7,592 nt of DNA, taken from positions 1-7,592 of the forward strand of contig JACMIS010000444.1 of the NCBI GenBank assembly GCA_014381035.1. The letters run 5' to 3'. The position numbers were made by a program, and so were the translations under genes. This document shows, piece after piece, positions 1-6,211 of this stretch. The notes beneath the pieces were generated by a model. It was not told the origin of the DNA. It did no database searches and worked only from the letters and a program-made list of their open reading frames with translations. This stretch comes from Armatimonadota bacterium (GTDB lineage Bacteria > Armatimonadota > Armatimonadia > Armatimonadales > Armatimonadaceae). Each line of letters begins with the position of its first letter. The stretch's first letter is position 1.

Positions 1-290
1 CGTACCCGATAACAAACGCGTATGGCTTCGGCGCGGCGGGACTCGCGCAGCGGGTGCAGCCGACGGTTTCCAACCGCGTCACGTCGTTCGGGTACGACCC
101 TTCCGGCAACGTGATCACGCGTTCGCTCAGTAGCGGGAACGCCGCGCTGCCGTCGGGGTATCCGGTGGAGGTCGCGCTCTACGACGGGTACGGCTACCCG
201 AAGGCGAGCATCTCGGCGAACACGACCATGTACTCGTCGGCGACGGGACCGACGAGTTACTCCGTCGGCTTCGGCGGGCAGTCCGGCTAA
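1..290 (+). CDS. RHS/YD-repeat protein, C-terminal fragment (5' end outside window)
   Basis: The reading frame is open from base 3 (first complete codon) to the TAA at 288-290, so the gene enters from the left; a GTG at 54 is internal and unlikely to be the true start. The visible 95 residues contain a YD-type repeat (SFGYDPSGNVITR), then YDGYGYPKAS and, at the very end, VGFGGQSG. In RHS/YD-repeat proteins the equivalent sequence normally runs on as (F)GGQxGYYTD and then the conserved GL..RYYDP core. Here the stop falls where the YYTD would begin, so the protein lacks the end of the core and any variable C-terminal toxin domain. Such proteins are large, secreted or surface-exposed shells. This one is either a naturally short variant or a decayed copy. 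The RHS family call rests on motif resemblance over a short stretch, and the fragment cannot show a signal peptide or export system. Confidence 0.6.
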   Translation, partial: YPITNAYGFGAAGLAQRVQPTVSNRVTSFGYDPSGNVITRSLSSGNAALPSGYPVEVALYDGYGYPKASISANTTMYSSATGPTSYSVGFGGQSG

Positions 291-408
291 TACATACGCT
301 AAGTGCGATAAGGACTGGCGGTAAGGTGGGTTACGACGCTTCCAGACGCCCTACTTTTTTTGTCAGTTGTCCGACAGAAAGAAAAAGAGAGTAACGGCAC
401 CGAATAAC

Positions 409-442
409 TTCCTGCGGGAGGAATTCATTGTTTAAACGCTAA
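409..442 (+). promoter_or_regulatory. Hairpin-embedded Shine-Dalgarno with a five-codon TTG mini-ORF
   Basis: A perfect 5-bp inverted repeat, TTCCT (409-413) and AGGAA (419-423), encloses GCGGG. The strong Shine-Dalgarno-like GGGAGG (416-421) lies inside it. This ribosome site is 35 bases from the cyclase ATG, too far to serve it. It is correctly spaced (6 nt) for a TTG at 428 that reads TTG TTT AAA CGC TAA. It could be a leader peptide upstream of the cyclase, or chance. It only matters if transcription starts upstream of about 400. Confidence 0.2.
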
Positions 443-456
443 CTATAGCGTAGCCC
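436..456 (+). promoter_or_regulatory. Inverted repeat and -10-like box directly before the cyclase ATG
   Basis: ACGCTA (436-441) and TAGCGT (446-451) form a perfect 6-bp inverted repeat with a 4-base centre. A -10-like TATAGC occupies 444-449, seven bases before the ATG at 457. Transcription from it would begin at or next to the start codon, which agrees with the lack of a Shine-Dalgarno between 445 and 456. No good -35 is seen 16-18 bases upstream. The repeat overlaps the -10-like box, so it could also be an operator. Confidence 0.3.
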
Positions 457-3408
457 ATGAGCGAGAATCTACCGCCCGTATCGCCACAAAGATTTTCCGC
501 TGCCACGCCGTTGCCGACGGGAACGGTCACGTTCCTGTTCACGGATATGGAAGGTAGTACCAAGCTCTGGGAGCAGTACCCCGAGGCGATGAAAGCCGCC
601 CTCCTTCGTCACGATGCCCTGATGCGAGGCGTGATCGAAGCGAACGGTGGGGTCATCTTCAAAACCATCGGGGACGCCTTCTGCGCCGCTTTCCCCACCG
701 CGCCCGACGCCCTCGCCGCAGCCGTGGAGGCGCAACTCTCTCTTTTCCAGGAGCGTTGGACCGACGATGTCACGGTCCGCGTCCGCATGTCGCTGCACAC
801 GGGAATGGCGGAGGAGCGGGACAACGACTACTTCGGACCCGTACTCAACCGGGTGGCTCGGCTTCTATCGGCGGGGCATGGCGGGCAGACACTCGTGTCG
901 GCATCGTCCTACGAACTGGTGCGCGACCATCTGCCCGAAGGGGTGGAATTGCGCGACTACGGGGCGCACCGCCTCAAAGACCTGGAGCGACCCGAGCAAG
1001 TATACGGACTCGTTCATGTGCGGTTGCCCGACTCATTCCCGCCGCTCCGTTCGCTCGACCACCTGCCCAACAACCTTCCCCAACAACTGACCAGTTTCGT
1101 CGGGCGGGAGAAGGAGATGACCGAGGTGCGGTCACGGCTGGGTAAGACCCACCTACTCACATTGGTGGGTGCGGGCGGCACGGGCAAGACGCGTCTGGCG
1201 CAGCAACTCGCCGCCGACGTGCTGGATGAGTACCCGGACGGCGTATGGCTGGTCGAACTGGCACCCCTGACCAACGCGGTCCTGGTCGCACAGACCGTGG
1301 CGCAGGTGCTGGGTATCAAAGATCAGCCAGGGCAGACGATTGAGAAAATCCTCGCGGAAAATCTCAAGAGCAAGCGTTTGTTGCTATTGATGGACAACTG
1401 CGAACATCTGATCTCCGCCTGTGCCGTGTTCACCGCAACCTTATTGCGCTCCTGCCCCGACGTTCAGGTCCTGGCGACCAGCCGTGAGCCCCTGGGAGTC
1501 GCGGGGGAACAGGTGTATCGCGTCCCCTCGCTGTCACTGCCGAACCCGAAGCAGAAGCGCGACGCCACCGCACAGGGCTTGAATCAATACGAGTCCGTGC
1601 GTTTGTTTATTGACCGCGCCCTCTCTGTCAAACCGGATTTCGCCGTGACCAACAGCAACGCGCCCGCCCTCGCGGAACTGTGTCACCGCCTGGATGGCAT
1701 CCCGCTCGCGCTGGAACTGGCGGCGGCACGCGCACCGGTCCTTTCGGTAGAGGAAATCAACAGCAGACTCGGTAGCCGCTTCCGCCTGCTGACCGGCGGT
1801 GACCGTTCCGCCCTGCCTCGGCAACAGACGCTCCGGGCACTGGTAGACTGGAGCTATGACCTCTTGAGTGAGCAAGAAAGAACGCTCCTCGCCCGCCTGT
1901 CGGTATTTTCCGGCGGGTGGACGCTCCAGGCGGCGGAAGCGGTCTGCGGGTTCGACCCCATCGAGGAGTTCGAGGTGCTGGATTTGCTGACGAGTCTGGT
2001 AGACAAGTCGCTGGTGCTGACCGAGGAAGAGGGCGGGGCGACCCGGTATCGCATGCTGGAAACGTTGCGGCAATACGCCACGGAAAAGCGCGACGGCAAG
2101 AGCGGCGTGACGGCGTTGCTGCGGCGGCGGCACCGGGGATGGTTTCTGGCACTGGCGGAGAAGGCGGAATCGCAACTGCGCGGTCCCGATCAGGCGGAAT
2201 GGCTCTCGCGTCTGGAAACGGAGCACGATAACCTGCGGTCTGTCCTCGACTGGGGCGCGACGGACGCCGATGTGACGGATGCCGGGACGGACGCACCCGG
2301 CGCATGCCTTCGTCTGGCGGGGGCACTCTGGCGCTTCTGGTATGTGCGCGGTTACATGGTCGAGGGGCGGGAGCATCTGGCGCGGGCACTGCGACAGGCA
2401 CACGGGGTACGCACGGCGGCGGCGGCGAAAGTGCTGCATGGTACAGCTACGATGACGTATGCCCAGGGCGACTACAACGAAGCGCGGTCGCTGCACGAGG
2501 AGAGCCTTTCCATCCGCCGCGAAGTGGGGGACGAGCAAGGGATAGCGGATTCGCTCTACCATCTGGGCTTTATCGCCCGTGATCAGGGCGACTACGCGGC
2601 GGCGCGGTCGCTGTACGAGGAAAGCCTTGGCATCCATCGCAAACTGGGAACCCGATATGGTATTGCCAACTCGCTCAACAGTCTGGGGGACTTATCGTAT
2701 GCTCAGGGGGACTATGTCACGGCGCGTTCGCAGTACGAGGAAAGCCATGTCATTTCCCGAGAACTGGGGAATAAGCATGGCATCGCCAACTCACTTTCGA
2801 GTCTGGGGAGTGTCGTCGAGAAGCAGGGCGATTATGCGGCGGCGCGGTCACTACATGAGGAAAGTCTTGCCATCCGCCTGGAGTTGGGGGATAAATACGG
2901 CATCGCGGGATCCATCCAAAGACTGGGCAACCTGTCGTACGCGCAAGGCGATTACGTGGCGGCACAGTCGCGGTACGAGGAGAGTCTCGCTATTTATCGG
3001 GAGTTAGGCAACAAGCAAGGTGTCGTGATTTCGCTCAACAATCTGGGGGATGTCGCCCACAACCAGGGCGATTATGTCGTGTCGCGGTCGCTGTATGAGG
3101 AAAGTCTCACCATCGGTCGGGATATGGGAGACAAGCAAGGCATCGCCTATTCGCTCGAAGGTTTGGCGTGTGTTTTTTCGAGCGAGTCAAACCTGCCGAA
3201 GGCGGTCGCGCTCTGGGCGGCGGCGGACAGGTTACGGGAGACCATCGGTGCTCCGCTGTCGCCGGACGAACAGGCTAAGCAGAACGAAAGAGTAGAACAG
3301 TGCCGTGTGATTCTGGGGACGGCACTGTTCGCCACCTCCTGGGCAGAGGGGCGTGACCTGACGTGGGAACAAGCAGTCCGGTACGCACTCGAAGTTAGCG
3401 AACCGTAA
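457..3408 (+). CDS. Class III adenylyl cyclase / STAND (NB-ARC-like) NTPase / TPR fusion regulator
   Basis: This is a 983-residue cytosolic multidomain protein with no signal peptide or membrane segment. Residues ~20-188 form a class III nucleotidyl cyclase domain, predicted to convert ATP to cAMP. Metal ligands D30 (FLFTDMEGST) and D73 (IGDAF), substrate-selecting K69 and D124 (DYFGP), and transition-state N131 and R135 (NRVAR) are all present, and the K/D pair indicates adenine. Residues ~210-450 are a STAND-type NTPase: Walker A GAGGTGKT 238-245, Walker B D313 in LLLLMDN, TSREP around R343, and GIPLALELAAAR from 414. A winged-helix segment follows (~455-545), then a helical region (~580-650) and six 40-residue TPRs (670-909). 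The layout recalls mycobacterial Rv0386/Rv1358/Rv2488c, but those end in a LuxR HTH whereas this one ends in TPRs plus a helical tail. An in-frame TAG at 451-453 blocks any earlier start, and no Shine-Dalgarno is visible. The stop overlaps the next gene's ATG. Domain calls are firm; the sensed signal is unknown. Confidence 0.93.
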   Translation: MSENLPPVSPQRFSAATPLPTGTVTFLFTDMEGSTKLWEQYPEAMKAALLRHDALMRGVIEANGGVIFKTIGDAFCAAFPTAPDALAAAVEAQLSLFQERWTDDVTVRVRMSLHTGMAEERDNDYFGPVLNRVARLLSAGHGGQTLVSASSYELVRDHLPEGVELRDYGAHRLKDLERPEQVYGLVHVRLPDSFPPLRSLDHLPNNLPQQLTSFVGREKEMTEVRSRLGKTHLLTLVGAGGTGKTRLAQQLAADVLDEYPDGVWLVELAPLTNAVLVAQTVAQVLGIKDQPGQTIEKILAENLKSKRLLLLMDNCEHLISACAVFTATLLRSCPDVQVLATSREPLGVAGEQVYRVPSLSLPNPKQKRDATAQGLNQYESVRLFIDRALSVKPDFAVTNSNAPALAELCHRLDGIPLALELAAARAPVLSVEEINSRLGSRFRLLTGGDRSALPRQQTLRALVDWSYDLLSEQERTLLARLSVFSGGWTLQAAEAVCGFDPIEEFEVLDLLTSLVDKSLVLTEEEGGATRYRMLETLRQYATEKRDGKSGVTALLRRRHRGWFLALAEKAESQLRGPDQAEWLSRLETEHDNLRSVLDWGATDADVTDAGTDAPGACLRLAGALWRFWYVRGYMVEGREHLARALRQAHGVRTAAAAKVLHGTATMTYAQGDYNEARSLHEESLSIRREVGDEQGIADSLYHLGFIARDQGDYAAARSLYEESLGIHRKLGTRYGIANSLNSLGDLSYAQGDYVTARSQYEESHVISRELGNKHGIANSLSSLGSVVEKQGDYAAARSLHEESLAIRLELGDKYGIAGSIQRLGNLSYAQGDYVAAQSRYEESLAIYRELGNKQGVVISLNNLGDVAHNQGDYVVSRSLYEESLTIGRDMGDKQGIAYSLEGLACVFSSESNLPKAVALWAAADRLRETIGAPLSPDEQAKQNERVEQCRVILGTALFATSWAEGRDLTWEQAVRYALEVSEP
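2464..3183 (+). repeat. Six tandem 120-bp repeats encoding 40-residue TPR units
   Basis: The repeats start at 2464, 2584, 2704, 2824, 2944 and 3064 with an exact 120-bp period and no indels. Each unit begins QGDY, followed by an S.(Y/H)EES block and a LG.LS-type helix. Units 2 and 4 resemble each other (QGDYAAARSL start, LSYA end). Units 3 and 5 also resemble each other (QGDYV start, RELGNK in the middle). This implies duplication of an 80-residue pair. A seventh, degenerate unit (SNLPKAVALW, ~911-920) caps the array. The 40-residue period is longer than the canonical 34 and is typical of the TPR_12/kinesin-light-chain-like class. Confidence 0.9.
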
Positions 3409-3863
3409 TGCTACAACTGCCGCCATTCGATTTTAGAGTGCCCGAGGCACTGACCCTGGAAGAGCGGATCCACAGGAGCATACGGAACGTAACGGGGAGC
3501 GTTCCGGAAGTCAATGAGCCTGTCCGGGCGGTGAGATTGGAGCAAAGACTGGGCGTGCCTTTCCCAGAGGAATATTTCGCCTTCGTGGCTATGTATCGGG
3601 AGCTCGAATGGCAGGGAGGCGGCTTTTCGATATGGGGGAGTGGACCGTCTGGCAATACACCGTTCCTCCGGGACGACCTAGCACAATATCCATTGCTGGT
3701 AGCGGGGGACTACTTCCGTTTCGCGGATGGCGATCAACTGATCCTGGACCACCATACTCCCGAAGGGAGTATGTATCTCTATCTGCATGAGGACGACAGC
3801 CTATCGTTGTTCGCCCCCACTTTTTCTTTGGGATTGTGGCGGTTTGCGTTCGAGAGTTTTTAA
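3408..3863 (+). CDS. SMI1/KNR4 (SUKH)-like protein
   Basis: This 151-residue soluble protein has features of the SMI1/KNR4 (SUKH) fold. A helix, VRLEQRLGVPFPEEYFAFV (~43-61), matches the family's E..LG..LP..Y..F pattern. A glycine-rich turn (GGGFSIWG) follows, then YFRFADGDQLILD (~102-114), corresponding to the family's 'gdG...lD' strand pair, and an aromatic C-terminal helix (TFSLGLWRFAFESF). SUKH proteins often serve as immunity proteins for polymorphic toxins, though many have no known partner. The ATG shares one base with the cyclase stop (TAATG), which predicts one mRNA and translational coupling. An RHS stub lies 3.1 kb upstream, but no intact toxin is visible. The family call is by motif pattern and is moderately sure; the function is open. 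Confidence 0.65.
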   Translation: MLQLPPFDFRVPEALTLEERIHRSIRNVTGSVPEVNEPVRAVRLEQRLGVPFPEEYFAFVAMYRELEWQGGGFSIWGSGPSGNTPFLRDDLAQYPLLVAGDYFRFADGDQLILDHHTPEGSMYLYLHEDDSLSLFAPTFSLGLWRFAFESF

Positions 3864-3928
3864 GAGCCGACGCCATCCGGTTAACGCGCGGTGGCTGACC
3901 CGCGACCGGGTTGCCGGGGTAGAAACGG

Positions 3929-3934
3929 TATACT
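3929..3934 (+). promoter_or_regulatory. -10-like box TATACT upstream of the ATPase gene
   Basis: TATACT matches the consensus -10 at 4 of 6 positions and would start transcription near 3941, giving a leader of about 11 nt before the ATG at 3952. No good -35 lies at 16-18 bases; TTGCCG (3911-3916) is too close at 12 bases. The ATPase gene could therefore be transcribed separately from the cyclase-SUKH pair or by readthrough. Confidence 0.3.
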
Positions 3935-3951
3935 GAGCGCGAGTTTTGCCC

Positions 3952-4683
3952 ATGCTAGAACGTCCGCCCTTTATCCGCGCCGCATCGCTGAAACGCGAAA
4001 ACGTCGAGTCGTTCATGACGCATCCGTTCTCGCTCCCGGCGTCGCAACATTTAGCCAGCGATTCGATAGAGTTTCATCCCCAGGTGACATTCTTCGTCGG
4101 CGAGAACGGGACGGGCAAGTCCACGCTTTTAGAGGCTATCGCGGTCGCGTGGGGCTTTCCCGGCGAGGGCGGCTCCAAAAATGTGCGTGTGCGGACGCAC
4201 GAGATCGAAACGCCGCTCGCCGACGCCCTGCGGCTGGAAAAGGGGAACCTGCGCTCCGACGACGGCTTTTTTCTGCGGGCGGAAAGTTTCTTCAACTATG
4301 CGTCCGCGATTGACCGCGAATCGCACGATACGCGCTATTACGGCGGTCGGTCGCTCCACGAGCAGTCGCACGGCGAGGCGTTTTTCAACCTGTTCATGCA
4401 CCGGTTTTTCGGCGGCGGGCTCTACCTTCTCGACGAACCGGAGGCGGCACTTTCTCCGATGCGGCAGATGGCGATGCTGTCCCGCCTGAAGCAACTCAAC
4501 GACACCGGGTCGCAGTTTATCATCGCGACCCACTCGCCGATCCTGATGGCATACCCCCACGCGAAAATCATCCAGTTTACCGAGGACGACGTGCGCGAGG
4601 TGGAATGGCAGGAGACCGAGCATTACTTCGTGACCCGCGAGTTTTTGAACGCCCCGGAGCGAATGCTCCGCGCCCTGCTTTAG
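3952..4683 (+). CDS. ABC/AAA-type P-loop ATPase (COG3910-like predicted ATPase)
   Basis: This is a 243-residue single-domain ATPase. Walker A is GENGTGKST (50-58). An ABC-signature-like EQSHGEA follows at 138-144 (S139, G141), then Walker B LYLLDEPEAALSP with D161 and catalytic E162, and an H-loop ATHSP with H194. These are the elements of RecF/SMC/ABC-class ATPases, without the long coiled-coil insert of SMC or Rad50 and without a TOPRIM nuclease. That resembles the stand-alone predicted ATPases of COG3910, whose role is undefined. The ATG at 3952 is preferred over an in-frame TTG at 3946; neither has a clear Shine-Dalgarno. It starts 88 bases after the SUKH stop on the same strand, so co-transcription is possible but not shown. 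No membrane partner is encoded nearby, so a transport role is unlikely. Confidence 0.88.
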   Translation: MLERPPFIRAASLKRENVESFMTHPFSLPASQHLASDSIEFHPQVTFFVGENGTGKSTLLEAIAVAWGFPGEGGSKNVRVRTHEIETPLADALRLEKGNLRSDDGFFLRAESFFNYASAIDRESHDTRYYGGRSLHEQSHGEAFFNLFMHRFFGGGLYLLDEPEAALSPMRQMAMLSRLKQLNDTGSQFIIATHSPILMAYPHAKIIQFTEDDVREVEWQETEHYFVTREFLNAPERMLRALL

Positions 4684-4758
4684 AATGTTTGTCATCGGGC
4701 AAGGAATCGCAACCGGGACTGGAAAGGCAGGCGAGGCAGTTCCACGTCTGCGCCTCAT

Positions 4759-4785
4759 CCGGGCGACTCGGAAGGAATCGCCCGG
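4759..4785. terminator. Perfect 8-bp GC-rich hairpin between convergent genes
   Basis: CCGGGCGA (4759-4766) and TCGCCCGG (4778-4785) pair perfectly around an 11-base loop. The hairpin sits 75 bases after the ATPase stop in the convergent spacer, so it could end transcription from either side. It is followed by TTAAACG rather than a U-run, so it is not a textbook intrinsic terminator. Confidence 0.5.
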
Positions 4786-4851
4786 TTAAACGCGTTGCCT
4801 GATCATACTAACGAACTTCGCTGATTCAGCCCTACTTCGTGCCAGGCTTGC

Positions 4852-4960
4852 TTAGAGCCAGCCCATCGTCAGTGCTGCTTTCTTCCCGCTCGGCAGCGTC
4901 ATATTCTGCGTCCCGGCAGCGCACCCCGCACTAACGCCGAGGCAAGGTCCGTATTGCGGC
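4852..4960 (-). other. Possible coding remnant downstream of the GntR gene
   Basis: The rest of the 4684-4960 spacer shows no gene. On the - strand, in a frame different from the GntR gene, a stretch ending in TAA (4852-4854) reads protein-like after the GntR stop, ending MTLPSGKKAALTMGWL. The frame is open for about 62 codons, back to a TGA inside the GntR coding region. It could be the tail of an older gene whose front was lost, or chance in GC-rich DNA. I do not recognise it, and no start with a ribosome site is visible. Confidence 0.15.
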
Positions 4961-6115
4961 TCATCGGCACGCTGGTTCGGGAGTCCGGTCGAAACACCGT
5001 CCGATTGGTGCCGATGATTTGCGGATACGTAACTTCGGTGTCAGAACCTGGTGCATTGTGTCTGGGGGGGCAGCACCGTCCAGCAGGGCGAAAAGCATTT
5101 CGACTGCGGCTTCTCCTTGCTCGACGAGGGGATGATACACGCTGGTCAGTGTCGGGGAGACGGTTTCGCAGGTGCTGATGTCGTCGTAGCCGCAAAGCGA
5201 TAGGTCGCCGGGCACCGACAATCCGAGCCGGTTCTGTGCGTGATTGAGCAGGTGCAGGGCGCGGTAATCGGAGCACGCGAAGATGGCGGTCGGCGGTTCG
5301 GGCAGGGCAAGCAGGGAATCCAGTGCGGCGGCGTCCTCGCCCGCGCTCAAGCCGGAGGTTTCCCGGACCAGCGTTTCGTCATCCACAAGACCATGGGTGC
5401 GAAGGGCACGGCTGTAACCGACGTAGCGCGGCGTAAACCATCCGCCCCGGGTTTTCCCGACATAGGCGATACGCCGATGCCCCAGCGTTGCCAGATGATC
5501 CGTGCCCAGGAATGCGCCCTCTTCCATGTTCACGGAAACCGTCCACCGCCTCGGCAGGGGATGCGGGGTGTTGAACAGAACGCAGGGCGCGTGCGCGGAC
5601 GCGATCTCGCCGCCGGTCTCGTACTTCTCCTGTGTCTGCGAAAGGACGAGATACCCGAGACGTACCCCTTCCGGAGCTGGCGCGAGGCTGCCGAGCGCGT
5701 CCTCGCCGACGGTTTGTACGACGCAACCGTGCGCCGACGCGGCACGCCGCACCCCGTCCAGCAGTCCGTAGATCTCGTGATATGCCTCGATCACGGTACG
5801 GCTCAGGTCGAAGCCGATCAGCAGAACGCGCAGGATGGTCGGCGGCGTGATCCGCTTTTGAACGAAGGTCCCTTTGCCGCGCCCGCGCTGACGTACGATC
5901 AAGCCGGCGCGGGCGAGTTCGTCGAGGGCGCGGCGGATCGGAGCCTCGCTGACGCCATACTCGCTACAGAGCGCGGGCAAGAGGGGGAGCTGTGTCCCGA
6001 AAGACAGGTCACCGCACAGGATGCGGCGTTCGATGTCTTCGTAGACACGGCGATAGTGCGGGCGAGTGACCGGACCATTCGTACCGTCCGAACGATCAGG
6101 ATGGGAGACGGACAT
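4961..6115 (-). CDS. GntR-family transcriptional regulator with LacI/GalR-type sensor domain (AraR-like)
   Basis: This 384-residue DNA-binding regulator has a GntR winged helix at residues ~19-86, with LPALCSEYGVSEAPIRRALDEL as the recognition part and RGRGKGTFV as the wing. The sensor (~95-370) is of the periplasmic-binding-protein type found in LacI/GalR: HLATLGHRRIAYVG (207-220), AIFACSDYRA (277-286) where D283 sits in the effector-contact loop, VPGDLSLCGYDD (301-312), and the terminal TPKLRIRKSSAP matching the usual R(E/K)S end. B. subtilis AraR has the same two-part design and responds to a sugar, so a carbohydrate effector is likely but not identified. The first ~18 residues are a disordered tail. 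The ATG at 6115 lies within a few bases of the predicted transcription start, and no Shine-Dalgarno is seen. It is downstream of the dehydrogenase gene on the same strand with a 96-base gap, but has its own promoter. A G7 run at 5065-5071 lies within the gene, but the frame stays consistent with the family to the end. Confidence 0.9.
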   Translation of the reverse strand: MSVSHPDRSDGTNGPVTRPHYRRVYEDIERRILCGDLSFGTQLPLLPALCSEYGVSEAPIRRALDELARAGLIVRQRGRGKGTFVQKRITPPTILRVLLIGFDLSRTVIEAYHEIYGLLDGVRRAASAHGCVVQTVGEDALGSLAPAPEGVRLGYLVLSQTQEKYETGGEIASAHAPCVLFNTPHPLPRRWTVSVNMEEGAFLGTDHLATLGHRRIAYVGKTRGGWFTPRYVGYSRALRTHGLVDDETLVRETSGLSAGEDAAALDSLLALPEPPTAIFACSDYRALHLLNHAQNRLGLSVPGDLSLCGYDDISTCETVSPTLTSVYHPLVEQGEAAVEMLFALLDGAAPPDTMHQVLTPKLRIRKSSAPIGRCFDRTPEPACR

Positions 6116-6124
6116 GCTGCGGCA

Positions 6125-6153
6125 ATTCTAAAGGAATATGTCTGATTAGTCAA
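6125..6153 (-). promoter_or_regulatory. Near-consensus sigma-70 promoter of the GntR gene, with overlapping pseudo-palindrome
   Basis: On the - strand TTGACT (6153-6148) and TAGAAT (6130-6125) are separated by exactly 17 bases, each one mismatch from consensus. Transcription would start near 6118, about three bases before the ATG at 6115, giving a leaderless or nearly leaderless mRNA. The 10-base pseudo-palindrome TGATTAGTCA (6143-6152, + strand) overlaps the -35 and is a candidate site for autorepression. Confidence 0.65.
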
Positions 6154-6178
6154 CCAGGCAGGGGTATCGGGTTACGAG

Positions 6179-6202
6179 CGACCCAACCACCTGACGACCC
6201 AA
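6179..6202 (+). repeat. Two direct copies of CGACCCAA, 16 bases apart
   Basis: Identical 8-mers occur at 6179-6186 and 6195-6202 in the gap between the dehydrogenase stop and the GntR promoter. They lie 26-54 bases upstream of that promoter's -35. They may be a tandem regulator site, or chance; there are only two copies. Confidence 0.25.
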
Positions 6203-6211
6203 TAACCTGCC

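Larger units (their letters stand above)
291..456 (+). other. Non-coding spacer upstream of the cyclase gene
   Basis: No convincing gene is seen here. A T7 run at 355-361 follows a poor GC-rich stem (GGGT near 332 with GCCC near 350). This could be a weak rho-independent terminator for the RHS gene, but the stem is only about 4 bp. Immediately after it lie nested small palindromes: TGTC at 361-364 with GACA at 373-376, and TGTCCGACA at 368-376. These could be a protein-binding site. An A/G-rich stretch (377-391) and then the two elements listed separately (409-442 and 436-451) lead to the cyclase start. Confidence 0.5.

Noticed and set aside
1534..2637. Long open frame of 367 codons on the - strand inside the cyclase gene
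   Set aside because: It mirrors the GC-rich coding region of the cyclase/STAND/TPR gene, is rich in Arg, Pro and Gln without family motifs, and the + strand product has clear domains throughout.
4129..4758. Open frame of 209 codons on the - strand opposite the ATPase gene
   Set aside because: It is the antisense shadow of a gene with intact Walker A, Walker B and H-loop motifs, and the antisense product has no recognisable pattern.
5240..6145. Open frame of 301 codons on the + strand opposite the GntR gene
   Set aside because: It is antisense to a gene with well-defined HTH and sensor motifs; its translation shows no motif and it runs over the GntR promoter.
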